Part shown: positions 53,589 through 62,636 of the stretch, one piece after another
Layout of the letters: the number at the start of each line of letters is the position of its first letter
How positions within the stretch are numbered: position 1 is the stretch's first letter
DNA from: Flintibacter faecis
GTDB taxonomy: Bacteria > Bacillota > Clostridia > Oscillospirales > Oscillospiraceae
Assembly (NCBI RefSeq): GCF_014287875.1
Contig: NZ_JACOPN010000007.1
Location: 123,384 to 187,383 of the forward strand
DNA: 64,000 nt
Reading direction: 5' to 3'
The notes under the pieces: generated by a model
The model's database searches: none
Told to the model about the DNA's origin: nothing
Seen by the model: only the letters and a program-made list of their open reading frames with translations
Position numbers and translations under genes: made by a program

Positions 53589-54161
53589 TCAGCCGAAGAA
53601 GCCGTAGCCCATATCCACGTTATAGAGGCCATAGAAGTCCAGCGTGTCCGCCTGATCCTCCTGATACTGGCCGGGCCACCAGGAGAGGAACTCCTCGTTC
53701 AGGCCATCTGTGGGTGTGTCGGGCAGATAGAGAATGAAATCCTTTCCCTGCTCCACACCATAGGGTTCCGAGGAGACGTAGCGCACGCCGTCCTCCACCC
53801 ACTCCTTGCCCTGCTCATAGTCGCTGGAGAGCTCCTCCAAGGTCAGGGAATAGCTGTGGTCGTCCAGCTGCTTGATATCCGTAAACTTCCCGGAAAAATT
53901 GCACAGGTACACGGTCCCGTCGGGGTAGTCGTCCCCGCTGTCCCCCATGTCAGAATCGTGGTACTCCCCAGAGAAGGAGCCGTCCGCCGCCAGGGTCAGA
54001 CCCGTGCCCCAGGCCCCCACGCCGCTGGAAAACTCCAGGTCGATGGGCAGACTGTCCGCCAGTCCGCCGTCGATCCTCTCCCCGCTGCTCTTCTCTCCGC
54101 ATCCCGCCAAAAGCCCGGTACACAGGGCCAGCGCCGCAGCCGCCGCAAAAACTTTCTTCAT
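53589..54161 (-). CDS. Lipoprotein of unknown function
   Basis: 190 residues. Signal peptide with lipobox LLAGC (Cys21), then an acidic domain with Asp-rich repeats (GEYHDSDMGDSGDDYPDGTVYL). The start at 54161 has GGGAGGG upstream. It is probably surface-exposed; no family assigned. Confidence 0.8.
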   Translation of the reverse strand: MKKVFAAAAALALCTGLLAGCGEKSSGERIDGGLADSLPIDLEFSSGVGAWGTGLTLAADGSFSGEYHDSDMGDSGDDYPDGTVYLCNFSGKFTDIKQLDDHSYSLTLEELSSDYEQGKEWVEDGVRYVSSEPYGVEQGKDFILYLPDTPTDGLNEEFLSWWPGQYQEDQADTLDFYGLYNVDMGYGFFG

Positions 54162-54234
54162 GGTCCGCCCTCCCAATATGGTCTTTTTCCACATTATAAT
54201 CTGTCGGGATGGCGGTGGCAAGGATAAATTGGCA

Positions 54235-54744
54235 CTAGTCCAGGCTGATCTCCCGGCGGGTCATTTTTGCGTCGCTCCGCTGGTTTTTGGCCACGTACAG
54301 GTCCTCCCCCAGGTCAGCCAGCTCCACCTTCTCCACCTCGCCCCTGGCCAGCAGCCGCTCCAGGACCAGAGATGCCAGCCGCCGTCCGCTCAGGCCCAGT
54401 CTGCGGACCGCGTCCGCCTGGGCACATACCTGGGCAAATTCCTGCTTCGTCGCCGCGCCCTCCTGCAAAAAGAGCGCCTCGCAGCCCGTGACGAAGGTCC
54501 CGGTGAGATAGCGCTGCTCCTCTCCCTGCCCGGAATAAGGCAGCAGTTGCCCTTCCTTAAAAAAGATGACCGTGTCCTGCTCCTTCGCCGTTTGAAACAG
54601 GCGGCTTAAATTTTTGGAGGTCTCCCCCACGTACTTTGACTCGATCTCCGCATAGTCCACGCAGATCATCTGCTTCTCCAGGGCGCTGGTGATGGCGTGG
54701 GCGGCCATGGTCTTGCCTGTGCCCGGCGGCCCGTACAGATTCAC
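54235..54744 (-). pseudogene. Truncated AAA-family ATPase
   Basis: 169 codons. Walker A is intact (YGPPGTGKTMAAHAI) and ESKYVGETSKNLSRLFQTA is typical of AAA ATPases. Walker B is altered (VIFFKEG instead of FFDEA), and the sequence then skips about 40 expected residues. The region before Walker A is missing because a divergent HTH gene starts there. Probably non-functional. Confidence 0.65.
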
Positions 54745-54761
54745 CGCCAGGCCGCTCTGAG

Positions 54762-55097
54762 GTGATATTCTTGACTGATGCCGTGAAAACCCAGATCGGC
54801 CGCAGGCTCCGGGAAAAGCGGGAGCAGGCGGGATATACCAGAGAGCAGTTGGGGGAACTATGTTCCCTCAGTCCCCGCTTTCTCGCCAATATTGAGCTGG
54901 GCGATTCCACGTTCAGCCTGGATTCCCTGATGACAGTATGCCGGGTCCTGTCGTGCAGCAGCGATTATCTCCTGTATGGACGGTCTGTAGATGCCGGGGC
55001 CTGGAATGAGACAGTCGGCAAGATACAGCACCTGGACATCCGCTATCAAGCCAGCGTTGACAAGGTATTGCAAGGGCTGGTAGAGGCAATCCTTTAG
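54762..55097 (+). CDS. XRE-family regulator
   Basis: 111 residues. Cro/CI-type helix-turn-helix at residues about 10-65 (IGRRLREKREQAGYTREQLGELCSLSPRFLANIELG). GTG start at 54762, or TTG at 54771, which has better spacing to GAGGTG. It sits directly against the AAA fragment, divergent, in a decayed region. Confidence 0.8.
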   Translation: MIFLTDAVKTQIGRRLREKREQAGYTREQLGELCSLSPRFLANIELGDSTFSLDSLMTVCRVLSCSSDYLLYGRSVDAGAWNETVGKIQHLDIRYQASVDKVLQGLVEAIL

Positions 55098-55120
55098 GCG
55101 GAACCCAAATAAAACGGAAA

Positions 55121-55161
55121 CGCCCCTGCGGCAGAGCGTTCCATACGCTGTCGCAGGGGCA
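55121..55161 (+). terminator. Inverted repeat after the XRE gene
   Basis: GCCCCTGCG...CGCAGGGGC with an inner AGCGT/ACGCT stem. Confidence 0.6.
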
Positions 55162-55214
55162 ATGTCATTTAAGAAGCCTGAATTGTTGGAGTCTGTCAAG
55201 AAACTTCAAAATAT

Positions 55215-55243
55215 TGTCTAACTTTTCGGGGTCACTTCAGACA
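55215..55243 (-). mobile_element. End fragment of an IS3-family (IS150-like) element
   Basis: Read leftward it is TGTCTGAAGTGACCCC followed by GAAAAGTTAGACA, the characteristic terminal sequence of IS150-type elements. No transposase follows. Confidence 0.55.
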
Positions 55244-55590
55244 ATGCTGTACGTTTCTCTTTTGCCTTATCTGCCCCGCTATATCGGGGACGTATTCATC
55301 ATCCTGAAAATAGAAGTTTCCTTCGTACGAATAGAAACGAACTTCAAGTTGCAGGGCATAAACTGCTATGCTTCCAGAGTTCCTTTGGCTGCTTGGACGG
55401 CATCTGTTCTTTTCCTCTAATACAAGGATCTTCTTAGTGACCCTCCAGCTTGCTTACCTCATTTTTCATGGTTTGCTTCACCTTCGTTATGCAGATAATT
55501 TGTACTATCTTTTTCGATAAAAATGTTCGAAAAACGGGTTCCATTTACGTGACGCACAGGCTAGTAACAAACAATTTTGAATTACCAAAC
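55244..55590. other. Non-coding AT-rich stretch
   Basis: I find no convincing gene here. A 68-codon rightward frame has no ribosome site and resembles nothing I know. It is probably debris next to the IS end. Confidence 0.5.
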
Positions 55591-55591
55591 T

Positions 55592-56509
55592 CTAAAAAAT
55601 ACTTAGGTAAAGCCGATTAGATAAACGCTCCAGCAGCTGGATCCCCGCCAGACTGTTTCCCTTCTCGTCCAGGCCGGGGGAGAAGATGCCAATGCCCATC
55701 CGGGTGGGCACCACCGCCATGATGCCGCCTCCCACGCCGCTTTTGGCGGGGACGCCCACGTTCACTGCGAAGGCCCCCGACCCGTCGTACATACCGCAGG
55801 TCATGAGGATGGCGTTGACGTAGTTGCCGTACTCCCGGTCAAAGACCCGCTCCTCGGAGTCGGGCAGGGTGCCGTGGCTGGACAGCACCGACCCGATCAC
55901 CGCCAGATCCTGGCTGGTCACCGAGATGGAGCAGGCCTTGAAGTAGAAGTCCAGCACCTCCTCCACGTCGTCCTCCAGCATTCCGTAGGTTTTCAGCAGA
56001 AAGGCCAGGGCCCGGTTTTTGTAGCCGGTGTGCTTTTCCGACAGGTACACGTCCTGGTCCAGCTGGATGTCCGGGTTTCCCGCCAGCTTCCGGGTCAGCT
56101 CCAGCAGACGCTGGAACTTCTCCTCATAGCTGGCCCCATGAATGAGCCCGCAGATGGCGATGGCCCCCATGTTCACCATGGGGTTCAGGTGGTCGCTGAG
56201 CAGGGTCTGGTCGGTCACATTGATGGCGTCAAAGGGCTTGCCGGTGGCCTCCACCCCCACCCGGGAGCGGACATACTCCTCCCCGTTGTCCATCAGGGCC
56301 AGCAGCAGCAGGATGGGCTTGATAACACTCTGGATGGCAAAGGGCTTGTTCCAGTCTCCGGCGTGAAAGTGCTGCCCGTCGCTGCGCAGCACGTAGATGC
56401 CCAGGTCGTCCAGATTGGCCTTGGCCAGTTCGGGGATGTAGGTGGCCACCTTTCCCTGGCGGGCGTAGGGGCGGCACTGCTCCAAAAGTTCTTCTAACAA
56501 CGCTTCCAT
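55592..56509 (-). CDS. glsA: Glutaminase A
   Basis: 305 residues. Serine beta-lactamase-like glutaminase hydrolysing glutamine to glutamate and ammonia. Markers: FAIQSVIKP (Ser-x-x-Lys), NPMVNMGAI, YKNRALAFLLKTYG, GVPAKSGVGGGI and the usual ending LSIF. GAGG precedes the ATG at 56509. The MFS fragment upstream may be a remnant of a partner transporter. Confidence 0.95.
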   Translation of the reverse strand: MEALLEELLEQCRPYARQGKVATYIPELAKANLDDLGIYVLRSDGQHFHAGDWNKPFAIQSVIKPILLLLALMDNGEEYVRSRVGVEATGKPFDAINVTDQTLLSDHLNPMVNMGAIAICGLIHGASYEEKFQRLLELTRKLAGNPDIQLDQDVYLSEKHTGYKNRALAFLLKTYGMLEDDVEEVLDFYFKACSISVTSQDLAVIGSVLSSHGTLPDSEERVFDREYGNYVNAILMTCGMYDGSGAFAVNVGVPAKSGVGGGIMAVVPTRMGIGIFSPGLDEKGNSLAGIQLLERLSNRLYLSIF

Positions 56510-56570
56510 ATAAACCTCATTTCTTCTTTCCCGGTGCAGCCCTGAACCGGGCCCTGTCCGGAGTTTAAAA

Positions 56571-56600
56571 TTGCCGCGCATCCATGGGATGCGCGGCAAT
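56571..56600 (-). terminator. Terminator after the MFS fragment
   Basis: ATTGCCGCGCAT/CCATGG/GATGCGCGGCAAT, T-rich leftward. Confidence 0.8.
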
Positions 56601-56625
56601 GGGTTTTCTGAGTGGTCTGCCCCGC

Positions 56626-56961
56626 TCAGGCGTTGGCATCTTCCCCGTGCAGCTTGCGCATGGGGGCCAGCTGCATGGCCAGCAGGCCCATGATAATGGC
56701 CACCACCATCATGCCGATGGCCAGCAGCAGGGGCACGGTCCAGTCCCCCTGCTGCTCGGCCAGGGTGGGCAGCAGCAGCACGCCGAACAGCCAGGTGCCA
56801 GCAGCGCCGCCAAACCCGATGCAGGCGATGGCCACGCCCAGGATGGATTCCCGCTTGTCAATGAACCACTGGCGGATGAAGGCGCTCATGCCGCAGGTGA
56901 ATGTCATCAGCGCGGCAAGGAAGGCCTGAAAATAGCCGGAAAATTTCGGTTGGTTGGTCAT
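56626..56961 (-). pseudogene. MFS transporter remnant
   Basis: 111 codons with three to four hydrophobic segments and an MFS-like central loop (RQWFIDKRESILGVAIACIGFGGAAGTWLFG). MFS carriers are about 400 residues, so most of the protein is gone. The start and an internal helix appear fused. Confidence 0.6.
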
Positions 56962-57225
56962 AAAAATTAGATCCGTCCATTGTGATTCACCTGCTCTGCT
57001 CAGATTCTGGTGTGGTGCGGCTCTTGTTTCCATTAGAAACGGTTAAAGGTTGTCAAAATAATAACATAATCTCTTCAAAAGTCAATGTAGAAAAGCATAA
57101 CACATCAGAATACTGATTCCTATTCTATTCTGGAAATCTGAATATATCCACATCTTACAACTAATTTCTATGTGCAAATTATATTTCAATGTATTTTGTC
57201 TCACTAATTTTTCTTGATAATCAGC

Positions 57226-57696
57226 TTATCCGCATATCAATACCTTGTGAATAATTTGGGAAAGCACCCCTCGGCATCCTTCCTCCACATCCCGCCAAGT
57301 TGTATCGAAATCATCAGTGTACCATGGATCAGCCACTTCGCCGGGGTGGTCGGTGAAGTCCATTAGCAGATGCATTTTGTCAGCAAAATCGCCGCCGCAG
57401 ATCCGATACATATCCCGTAGATTGGCGCGATCCATCCCGATCAGCAGATCATATTTCTCATAGTCGCTGTTCTGAAGCTGGCGTGCCCTCTTGCCAGAGC
57501 AGTCGATCCCATGCTCGGCCAGCTTGCGGCGGGCCGGTGGATAGACAGGATTTCCAATCTCTTCGGTGCTGGTAGCTGCCGATTCGATAATGATTTTCTG
57601 TTCTAAACCTACCTTCTTCACCAAATCTTTCATAATAAACTCGGCCATCGGGCTTCTGCAAATATTGCCGTGACAGAGGAAAAGTATCTTGATCAT
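57226..57696 (-). CDS. Low-molecular-weight protein-tyrosine phosphatase
   Basis: 156 residues. CHGNICRS at residues 8-15 carries the nucleophile Cys and Arg (C-x5-R-S) and the distal DPWY has the general acid Asp. Cytoplasmic phosphatase of the Wzb/YwlE type. The 57034-57225 region downstream is AT-rich and shows no gene. Confidence 0.93.
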   Translation of the reverse strand: MIKILFLCHGNICRSPMAEFIMKDLVKKVGLEQKIIIESAATSTEEIGNPVYPPARRKLAEHGIDCSGKRARQLQNSDYEKYDLLIGMDRANLRDMYRICGGDFADKMHLLMDFTDHPGEVADPWYTDDFDTTWRDVEEGCRGVLSQIIHKVLICG

Positions 57697-57916
57697 ACTC
57701 TGTACGCTCCAATGACAACCTTGCATAAAGCATGACAAGAAAAACAGCGGTGCAGACAATTAGAAATCGAAAAAGCCACATTCCGATGACTGGGCGATCC
57801 AGCACATCAGAGTGTGGCTCTTTTTCATAGGCGGTCAGAGTTGATTTCGGTTTTCTTTTGTAAGGCCGTTTTTTCACTTTTTTCTGCCGCCGTTTAGCAA
57901 CCACTCTGCAAGACAT
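57458..57916 (-). CDS. Possible small basic membrane protein overlapping the phosphatase gene
   Basis: A frame of 152 codons. The first about 73 lie upstream of the phosphatase: a Lys/Arg-rich N-terminus, then one membrane segment (VIGMWLFRFLIVCTAVFLVML). The rest overlaps the phosphatase in another frame and is unlikely to be selected. It may be a truncated gene; low certainty. Confidence 0.3.
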   Translation of the reverse strand: MSCRVVAKRRQKKVKKRPYKRKPKSTLTAYEKEPHSDVLDRPVIGMWLFRFLIVCTAVFLVMLYARLSLERTEYDQDTFPLSRQYLQKPDGRVYYERFGEEGRFRTENHYRIGSYQHRRDWKSCLSTGPPQAGRAWDRLLWQEGTPASEQRL

Positions 57917-58016
57917 CGTTTGCCGTTGTTGGGTTATCCGTTATCGAGAAAATTCACGCGCCAATGAAATAATTTCAAAAGAAAGAATTATTGGCTCCAT
58001 AAATTATCCATCTATT

Positions 58017-58454
58017 TTAGCGATGCGCGTTTTCGTATGCTTTTCGGATCCCCTCCGGCAAGCGGTCAGGAATCAGTGCCTTTAGTCTGTCCTCGCTGCC
58101 GTCTTGGATCGCCTGTTCATAGTACCAGCATTTGAATTTCAGCATATCCAGCGCCCGGTTCATGTGCGCGATCTCTGCTTCCATGTGGGCTTTCCGCTCC
58201 TCAAACATGGCTTTGCGCTGGGGATAGGTGGTCGGCCCTTCTGCACACCAGTCCATGAACTGCCGAATGTCCTTGATCTCCATGCCGGCCTTTTTCAGAC
58301 ACTCGATGACTCGGAGCGCCTCAATCTCCTGATCGCTGAATCTGCGGATGCCGGACACCCGCTCCATGTTCGGAAAAAGCCCCTGTTTGTCATAATAGCG
58401 TAGTGTGGAAATGGGCAGATCAAACATCTCTGCCACCTGTCCGATCATGTACAT
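58017..58454 (-). CDS. MerR-family regulator
   Basis: 145 residues. N-terminal MerR helix-turn-helix (YMIGQVAEMFDLPISTLRYYDKQGLFPN) and a dimerisation coiled coil. It lacks the Cys pattern of metal or SoxR sensors. Divergent from the oxidoreductase operon, with a MerR-type promoter between. Confidence 0.93.
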   Translation of the reverse strand: MYMIGQVAEMFDLPISTLRYYDKQGLFPNMERVSGIRRFSDQEIEALRVIECLKKAGMEIKDIRQFMDWCAEGPTTYPQRKAMFEERKAHMEAEIAHMNRALDMLKFKCWYYEQAIQDGSEDRLKALIPDRLPEGIRKAYENAHR

Positions 58455-58486
58455 AAAATGCTCCTAAAAAATTTTTTAAAAAACTC

Positions 58487-58517
58487 TTGACCTAAAGTTA
58501 GGTTCATGTCTTATCGT
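58487..58517 (+). promoter_or_regulatory. MerR-type promoter/operator
   Basis: TTGACC, a 19-base spacer, TATCGT, with the palindrome ACCTAAAGTTAGGT (58490-58503) in the spacer. Over-long spacer plus palindrome is the MerR activation design. Confidence 0.8.
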
Positions 58518-58567
58518 ACTCAGTATAGCAGAAAAACAAATATTTTCAAGAGGAAAAGGAGCTTACT

Positions 58568-59107
58568 ATGAGTAAGAGGGTTCTGATCATATCGTCCAGT
58601 CCCCGCAAGGGTGGGAATTCGGAGACGTTGGCGGCAGCCTTTGCCAAGGGTGCGCAGGAAGCTGGTCATCAGGTAGAGACTGTGTTTCTGCGGGAAAAGC
58701 AGGTTGGCTTCTGCAAGGGCTGTCTTGCCTGCCTGAAGCTGGGGCACTGCGTCATCCAGGACGATGCCGTGGAAATTGCCGCCAAAATGCACGATGTGGA
58801 TGTGTTGGTGTTCGCAACGCCTGTCTACTATTACTGCGTCAGCGGTCAGCTCAAGACGATGCTGGACCGTGCCAACCCGCTGTTCGATACGGACTACGCC
58901 TTTAAGAAAGCCTATCTGCTTGCAACGGCGGCAGAGGACGCACCGGAGACTTTTGCGGGCACAGAGAAGGCTGTGCAGGGCTGGGTGGACTGTTTCCCCC
59001 GCTGTGCGCTGGTTGGCACAGTGTTTGCAGGCGGTGTGAACGGCGCTGGTGAGATCGCCGGACATCCTGCGCTGGAGCAGGCTTATCAGATGGGCAAGGA
59101 GGTGTGA
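58568..59107 (+). CDS. Flavodoxin-like NAD(P)H-dependent oxidoreductase
   Basis: 179 residues. FMN-binding SSSPRKGGNSETL near residue 8, a CKGCLACLK motif, and ATPVYYYCVSGQLKTMLDR. NADPH-dependent FMN reductase family. First gene of the MerR-controlled operon; GGAAAAGGAG precedes the ATG. Confidence 0.92.
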   Translation: MSKRVLIISSSPRKGGNSETLAAAFAKGAQEAGHQVETVFLREKQVGFCKGCLACLKLGHCVIQDDAVEIAAKMHDVDVLVFATPVYYYCVSGQLKTMLDRANPLFDTDYAFKKAYLLATAAEDAPETFAGTEKAVQGWVDCFPRCALVGTVFAGGVNGAGEIAGHPALEQAYQMGKEV

Positions 59108-59110
59108 GCC

Positions 59111-59875
59111 ATGGCAGTCAAACAAACGGCAGGCAGAGAGGCTCTGGGGGCATTTGCTCCCAAATTTGCGGAATTGAATGATGATGTGCTGTTCGGGCAG
59201 GTGTGGAGCCGGGAAGACAAGCTTTCCCTGCGGGACCGCAGCATTGTAACAGTGGTGGCGCTGATGGCGCAGGGGTTGACGGATTCGTCCTTTCAGTACC
59301 ACCTGACAACTGCAAAGAACAACGGTGTGACCAAAATGGAAATTGCGGAGATCCTGACCCACGCGGCATTTTATGCGGGCTGGCCCAAGGCGTGGGCGGC
59401 CTTCCGTATGGCAAAGGAGGTATGGGCAGAGAACGATGCCACCGATGCAAAAGCCAAGCATCAGAATGAAATGGTCTTTCCCATCGGCGCACCCAATGAC
59501 GCCTTTGCGAAATACTTTATCGGACAAAGTTATCTCGCACCTCTTTCTACGCAACAGGTCGGTATTTACAATGTGACCTTTGAACCGGGCTGCCGTAACA
59601 ACTGGCATATTCATCACGCCAAAAGCGGCGGCGGACAGATCCTCGTCTGCGTAGCCGGGCATGGTTACTATCAGGAATGGGGCAAACCGGCACAGGAGCT
59701 GCGCCCCGGCGATGTGGTAAATATCCCTGTTGGCGTAAAGCACTGGCACGGCGCTGCACCGGATAGCTGGTTCTCTCATCTGGCGGCAGAGGTTCCGGGG
59801 GACGAAACCTCCAATGAATGGTTGGAAGCCGTGGACAATACAGCATATTTTAAGGCAACAGCCAAGGAGGTCTGA
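59111..59875 (+). CDS. Carboxymuconolactone-decarboxylase/cupin fusion protein
   Basis: 254 residues. An N-terminal CMD/AhpD-like domain (about 20-110; SLRDRSIVTVVALMAQG...EIAEILTHAAFYAGWPKAW) without the Cys-x-x-Cys of AhpD. Then a cupin (about 145-230) with HIHHAKSGGGQILVCVAGHGYYQ, and HWH for metal binding. Commonly found in MerR-controlled stress or quinone operons. It starts 3 bases after the previous gene. Confidence 0.92.
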   Translation: MAVKQTAGREALGAFAPKFAELNDDVLFGQVWSREDKLSLRDRSIVTVVALMAQGLTDSSFQYHLTTAKNNGVTKMEIAEILTHAAFYAGWPKAWAAFRMAKEVWAENDATDAKAKHQNEMVFPIGAPNDAFAKYFIGQSYLAPLSTQQVGIYNVTFEPGCRNNWHIHHAKSGGGQILVCVAGHGYYQEWGKPAQELRPGDVVNIPVGVKHWHGAAPDSWFSHLAAEVPGDETSNEWLEAVDNTAYFKATAKEV

Positions 59876-59877
59876 AT

Positions 59878-60849
59878 ATGGAAAAACTGAATCTGACACA
59901 GGAATGGGACAAGGTGTTCCCGAAAAGCGACAAGGTGGATCACAAAAAAGTGACCTTTCATAACCGCTACGGCATCACACTGGCGGCGGATCTGTACACG
60001 CCGAAGGGCGCAGAGGGCAAGCTGCCCGCTATTGCCGTCAGTGGTCCGTTCGGTGCGGTGAAGGAGCAGTCCTCCGGCCTGTATGCGCAGAAAATGGCGG
60101 AATTTGGCTTTTTGACGATTGCCTTCGACCCGTCCTTCACCGGCGAAAGCGGCGGTATGCCCCGCTATGTCGCATCGCCGGACATCAACACCGAGGACTT
60201 CTGCGCAGCGGTGGACTTCCTCTCCGTGCAGGAGAATGTGGACGCTGAGCACATCGGTATCATCGGTATCTGCGGCTGGGGCGGCATGGCGATCAACGCC
60301 GCTGCCATTGACACCCGCATCAAGGCGACTGCGGCTATGACCATGTACGACTTGACCCGTGCGACTGCCACCGGCTACTTTGACAGTGAGGATTCTGAGC
60401 AGGCACGTTTTGAAAAGCGAAAAGCGCTGAATACGCAGCGCACCGAGGACTATAAAAACGGCAGCTACGCGCTGGCGGGTGGCGTAGTTGATCCGCTGCC
60501 GGAGGATGCGCCGCAGTTTGTGAAGGACTATTACGCCTACTATAAGACGCCCCGAGGCTACCATCCCCGCAGCTTAAACTCCAACGGCGGCTGGAATGTG
60601 ACGTCTTCGCTGTCGTTCCTGAATATGCCGATCCTGCAATACAGCAGCGAGATCCGCTCTGCCGTGCTGCTGGTACACGGGGAAAAGGCGCACTCCCGCT
60701 ATTTCAGTGAGACAGCATACAGCAAGTTGACCGGCGATAACAAGGAATTGCTCATGATCCCCGGTGCAAATCACACTGACCTTTACGATCAGATGGACAT
60801 CATTCCGTTTGGAAAGCTGAAAGCGTTCTTTGAGGAATATCTGAAATGA
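59878..60849 (+). CDS. Alpha/beta hydrolase, dienelactone-hydrolase-like
   Basis: 323 residues. Nucleophile elbow GICGWGG has Cys where esterases have Ser, as in dienelactone hydrolases. A late HTDLYDQ supplies the His. YcjY/DLH-like family. It starts 2 bases after the CMD-cupin stop, completing a three-gene operon. Confidence 0.9.
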   Translation: MEKLNLTQEWDKVFPKSDKVDHKKVTFHNRYGITLAADLYTPKGAEGKLPAIAVSGPFGAVKEQSSGLYAQKMAEFGFLTIAFDPSFTGESGGMPRYVASPDINTEDFCAAVDFLSVQENVDAEHIGIIGICGWGGMAINAAAIDTRIKATAAMTMYDLTRATATGYFDSEDSEQARFEKRKALNTQRTEDYKNGSYALAGGVVDPLPEDAPQFVKDYYAYYKTPRGYHPRSLNSNGGWNVTSSLSFLNMPILQYSSEIRSAVLLVHGEKAHSRYFSETAYSKLTGDNKELLMIPGANHTDLYDQMDIIPFGKLKAFFEEYLK

Positions 60850-60856
60850 GACATAG

Positions 60857-60895
60857 GAAAGCTCTGTGCTGCGTATTGAACGCGGCACAGGGCTT
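60857..60895 (+). terminator. Terminator of the MerR-controlled operon
   Basis: GAAAGCTCTGTGC...GCACAGGGCTTT with TTTT following. Confidence 0.8.
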
Positions 60896-60991
60896 TTTCC
60901 GTTTCTGGCGGTTTTGGTCGGCATATTTGATACCCTGTACGCAGGACGCACCTTTGTACTTCGCGGAATCGGACGATACTATCGTTCCCAT

Positions 60992-61492
60992 ATGTACGAA
61001 GAACCGCAAAAATGTATTCTGCGCTATGGCTCCGAGTATTATCTTCTGGCAGCTATGGGCATCGGCATTCTCCTGATTTATATGGCAATTCTGGTGCCCG
61101 CAGCAGCGGAGAACAGCATCATACAGCAGTTTCTGCAGGGTGATTTCTCCCAGAGGTTTGCGCTTTGGTTTGCACCTGTCTGCGGAGTCATCAGTATCGT
61201 GTTCCTGGTCGTGATGCTCAATACAAATATCCGGTATTCACAGGAAAAAATGACCATCAAATACCCACTGCACAGAAAACGTGAACTTTACTGGAGAAAC
61301 ATCCAAAGAATCGAAATGGCTGCAGTGAAAAAAACGGAAAAAGCGGAATGGATGAAGCTGCGGCTGTACACACGGGAAGGTACTTACAAGATCAGTTTCA
61401 AATTCCTGACACATGGAAAAGATGAATTTTTATCCATGCTTTTCAAGATGATTCAAAAATATAGAATTTCCTGCATGCAAACAGATAAATAA
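60992..61492 (+). CDS. Membrane protein of unknown function
   Basis: 166 residues with two membrane segments (about 16-36 and 62-82), then a cytoplasmic domain of PH-like flavour (YSQEKMTIKYPLHRKRELYWRNIQRIEM). No ribosome site is obvious at 60992. The same frame extends back to 60866 through the terminator of the preceding operon, so the 5' part may be lost. Confidence 0.6.
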   Translation: MYEEPQKCILRYGSEYYLLAAMGIGILLIYMAILVPAAAENSIIQQFLQGDFSQRFALWFAPVCGVISIVFLVVMLNTNIRYSQEKMTIKYPLHRKRELYWRNIQRIEMAAVKKTEKAEWMKLRLYTREGTYKISFKFLTHGKDEFLSMLFKMIQKYRISCMQTDK

Positions 61493-61514
61493 ACAGAGTA
61501 ATGGAGAAAAAACA

Positions 61515-61559
61515 ATGAAGCAAATTGAGGTACGAGGTGACCGTGTGCGCAACCTATAA
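61515..61559 (+). pseudogene. UvrA-like gene start, 14 codons
   Basis: MKQIEVRGDRVRNL then stop. The wording matches the start of UvrA-type ABC ATPases (IxVRGARVHNLKNI). The remainder was presumably lost when the neighbouring element inserted. Confidence 0.45.
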
Positions 61560-61589
61560 ACTTATACAATAAACTTCAACGCTCCCAAA

Positions 61590-61676
61590 CTAATAAACAC
61601 AGCTATCAATATCCACGGCACAGGGGTCTGCCTCGCACCCGGTCTGCTTACACTTCAGTTCCGCCCGAATGATCAT
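61590..61676 (-). CDS. Small Cys-containing ORF
   Basis: 28 residues with four Cys (CKQTGCEADPCAVDIDSC). Its ATGA overlaps the stop of the upstream frameshifted gene. Typical of tiny coupled genes in conjugative elements, but unproven. Confidence 0.4.
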   Translation of the reverse strand: MIIRAELKCKQTGCEADPCAVDIDSCVY

Positions 61677-62163
61677 CGTGAAAGCCCTCCCATCGCCATG
61701 CGGCTGCTCTGGCTGCCGTTCATCACTTCTTCCATGCGAAAAAAGCCCTTGTAGGCAACATAGCCACGGTCAGTGAACATCCCGTCCTCCTCATTCATGC
61801 GCTCCGTGCCGTACTTCTCATAGTCATAAAAAGCGTCGAGATTTTCGTCATAGTCGAAGTGACCGGACTGGCGGATCATGTACTTGCCGTAGTCGGGGGC
61901 AGCAGTCCGCCGACCTGGTCCATGAGCTCCGCCAGCTCCTGATCCCGTCCGCACGAAAGGGTTTCGTCTTGCTCGCGGACGAACGCCAGCGCGCGGTAGA
62001 TCTCCGTAAGCTGCTCCGGCTCGAAAAGGGCGCCTTTTGGAACGAGATTGCTGCGGACGGTGAAATCCCGCTTGGCGGCTTCGTAGTCGTCCTGAAAATA
62101 ATGTCCGTGATGGACGCCCTCTCGGTCGAAGTCCCACTCCCAAGTCACAAACTGGACGCTGCC
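61673..62163 (-). pseudogene. Frameshifted gene, probably from a conjugative element
   Basis: The 5' part reads FVTWEWDFDREGVHHGHYFQDDYEAAKRDFTVRSNLVPKGALFEPEQLTEIYRALAFV. A frame change near 61880-61900 follows, then YGKYMIRQSGHFDYDENLDAFYDYEKYGTERM to the end. Continuity is clear only across two frames. The 5' end is cut at the ISL3 junction. Confidence 0.6.
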
Positions 62164-62636
62164 AGGTCTATTGGGCCATGGAACGTGTCAGAAAAAACGA
62201 ACAAAAGAGACTCTCCTCCAGATTCCGAAAATACTTCAAAAAATCCAGATGTCTTCTGATGAAACCAATGGAAAAACTCTCGACAGAAGAAATGGAGCGG
62301 CTGGCCCTGATGTTTGAAATTGCGCCCAGGCTTGCGGATGCGTACCGACTGAAAAATGAGTTTCTTGACGGGATACGATCTAAATCATCTGTGGAAGGAA
62401 AACCGAAACTCATTGATTGGCTGGGAACCGTTGAGGCAATGGATCTGCCCGAATTTTCCGATTGTGCCAAAGCATATCGCAACTGGTTCCACGAGATTTT
62501 GAACTCCATGGATGTCCCTTGGTCAAACGGTTTCATCGAAGGATGCAACAACAAAACAAAGGTCCTGAAACGTGTTTGCTTTGGTATGCGTAATTTCTCC
62601 AATTTCAGAAGACGCATCCTGTTTTGCCACGCATGA
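62160..62636 (+). pseudogene. ISL3-family transposase, C-terminal fragment
   Basis: About 159 codons of a protein normally near 400. The DDE_Tnp_ISL3 ending is clear: RLADAYRLKNEF, WFHEILNSMDVPWSNGFIEGCNNKTKVLKRVCFGMRNFSNFRRRIL. The last catalytic Glu lies in FIEGCNNK. The N-terminal zinc finger and first Asp are absent. Confidence 0.85.
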
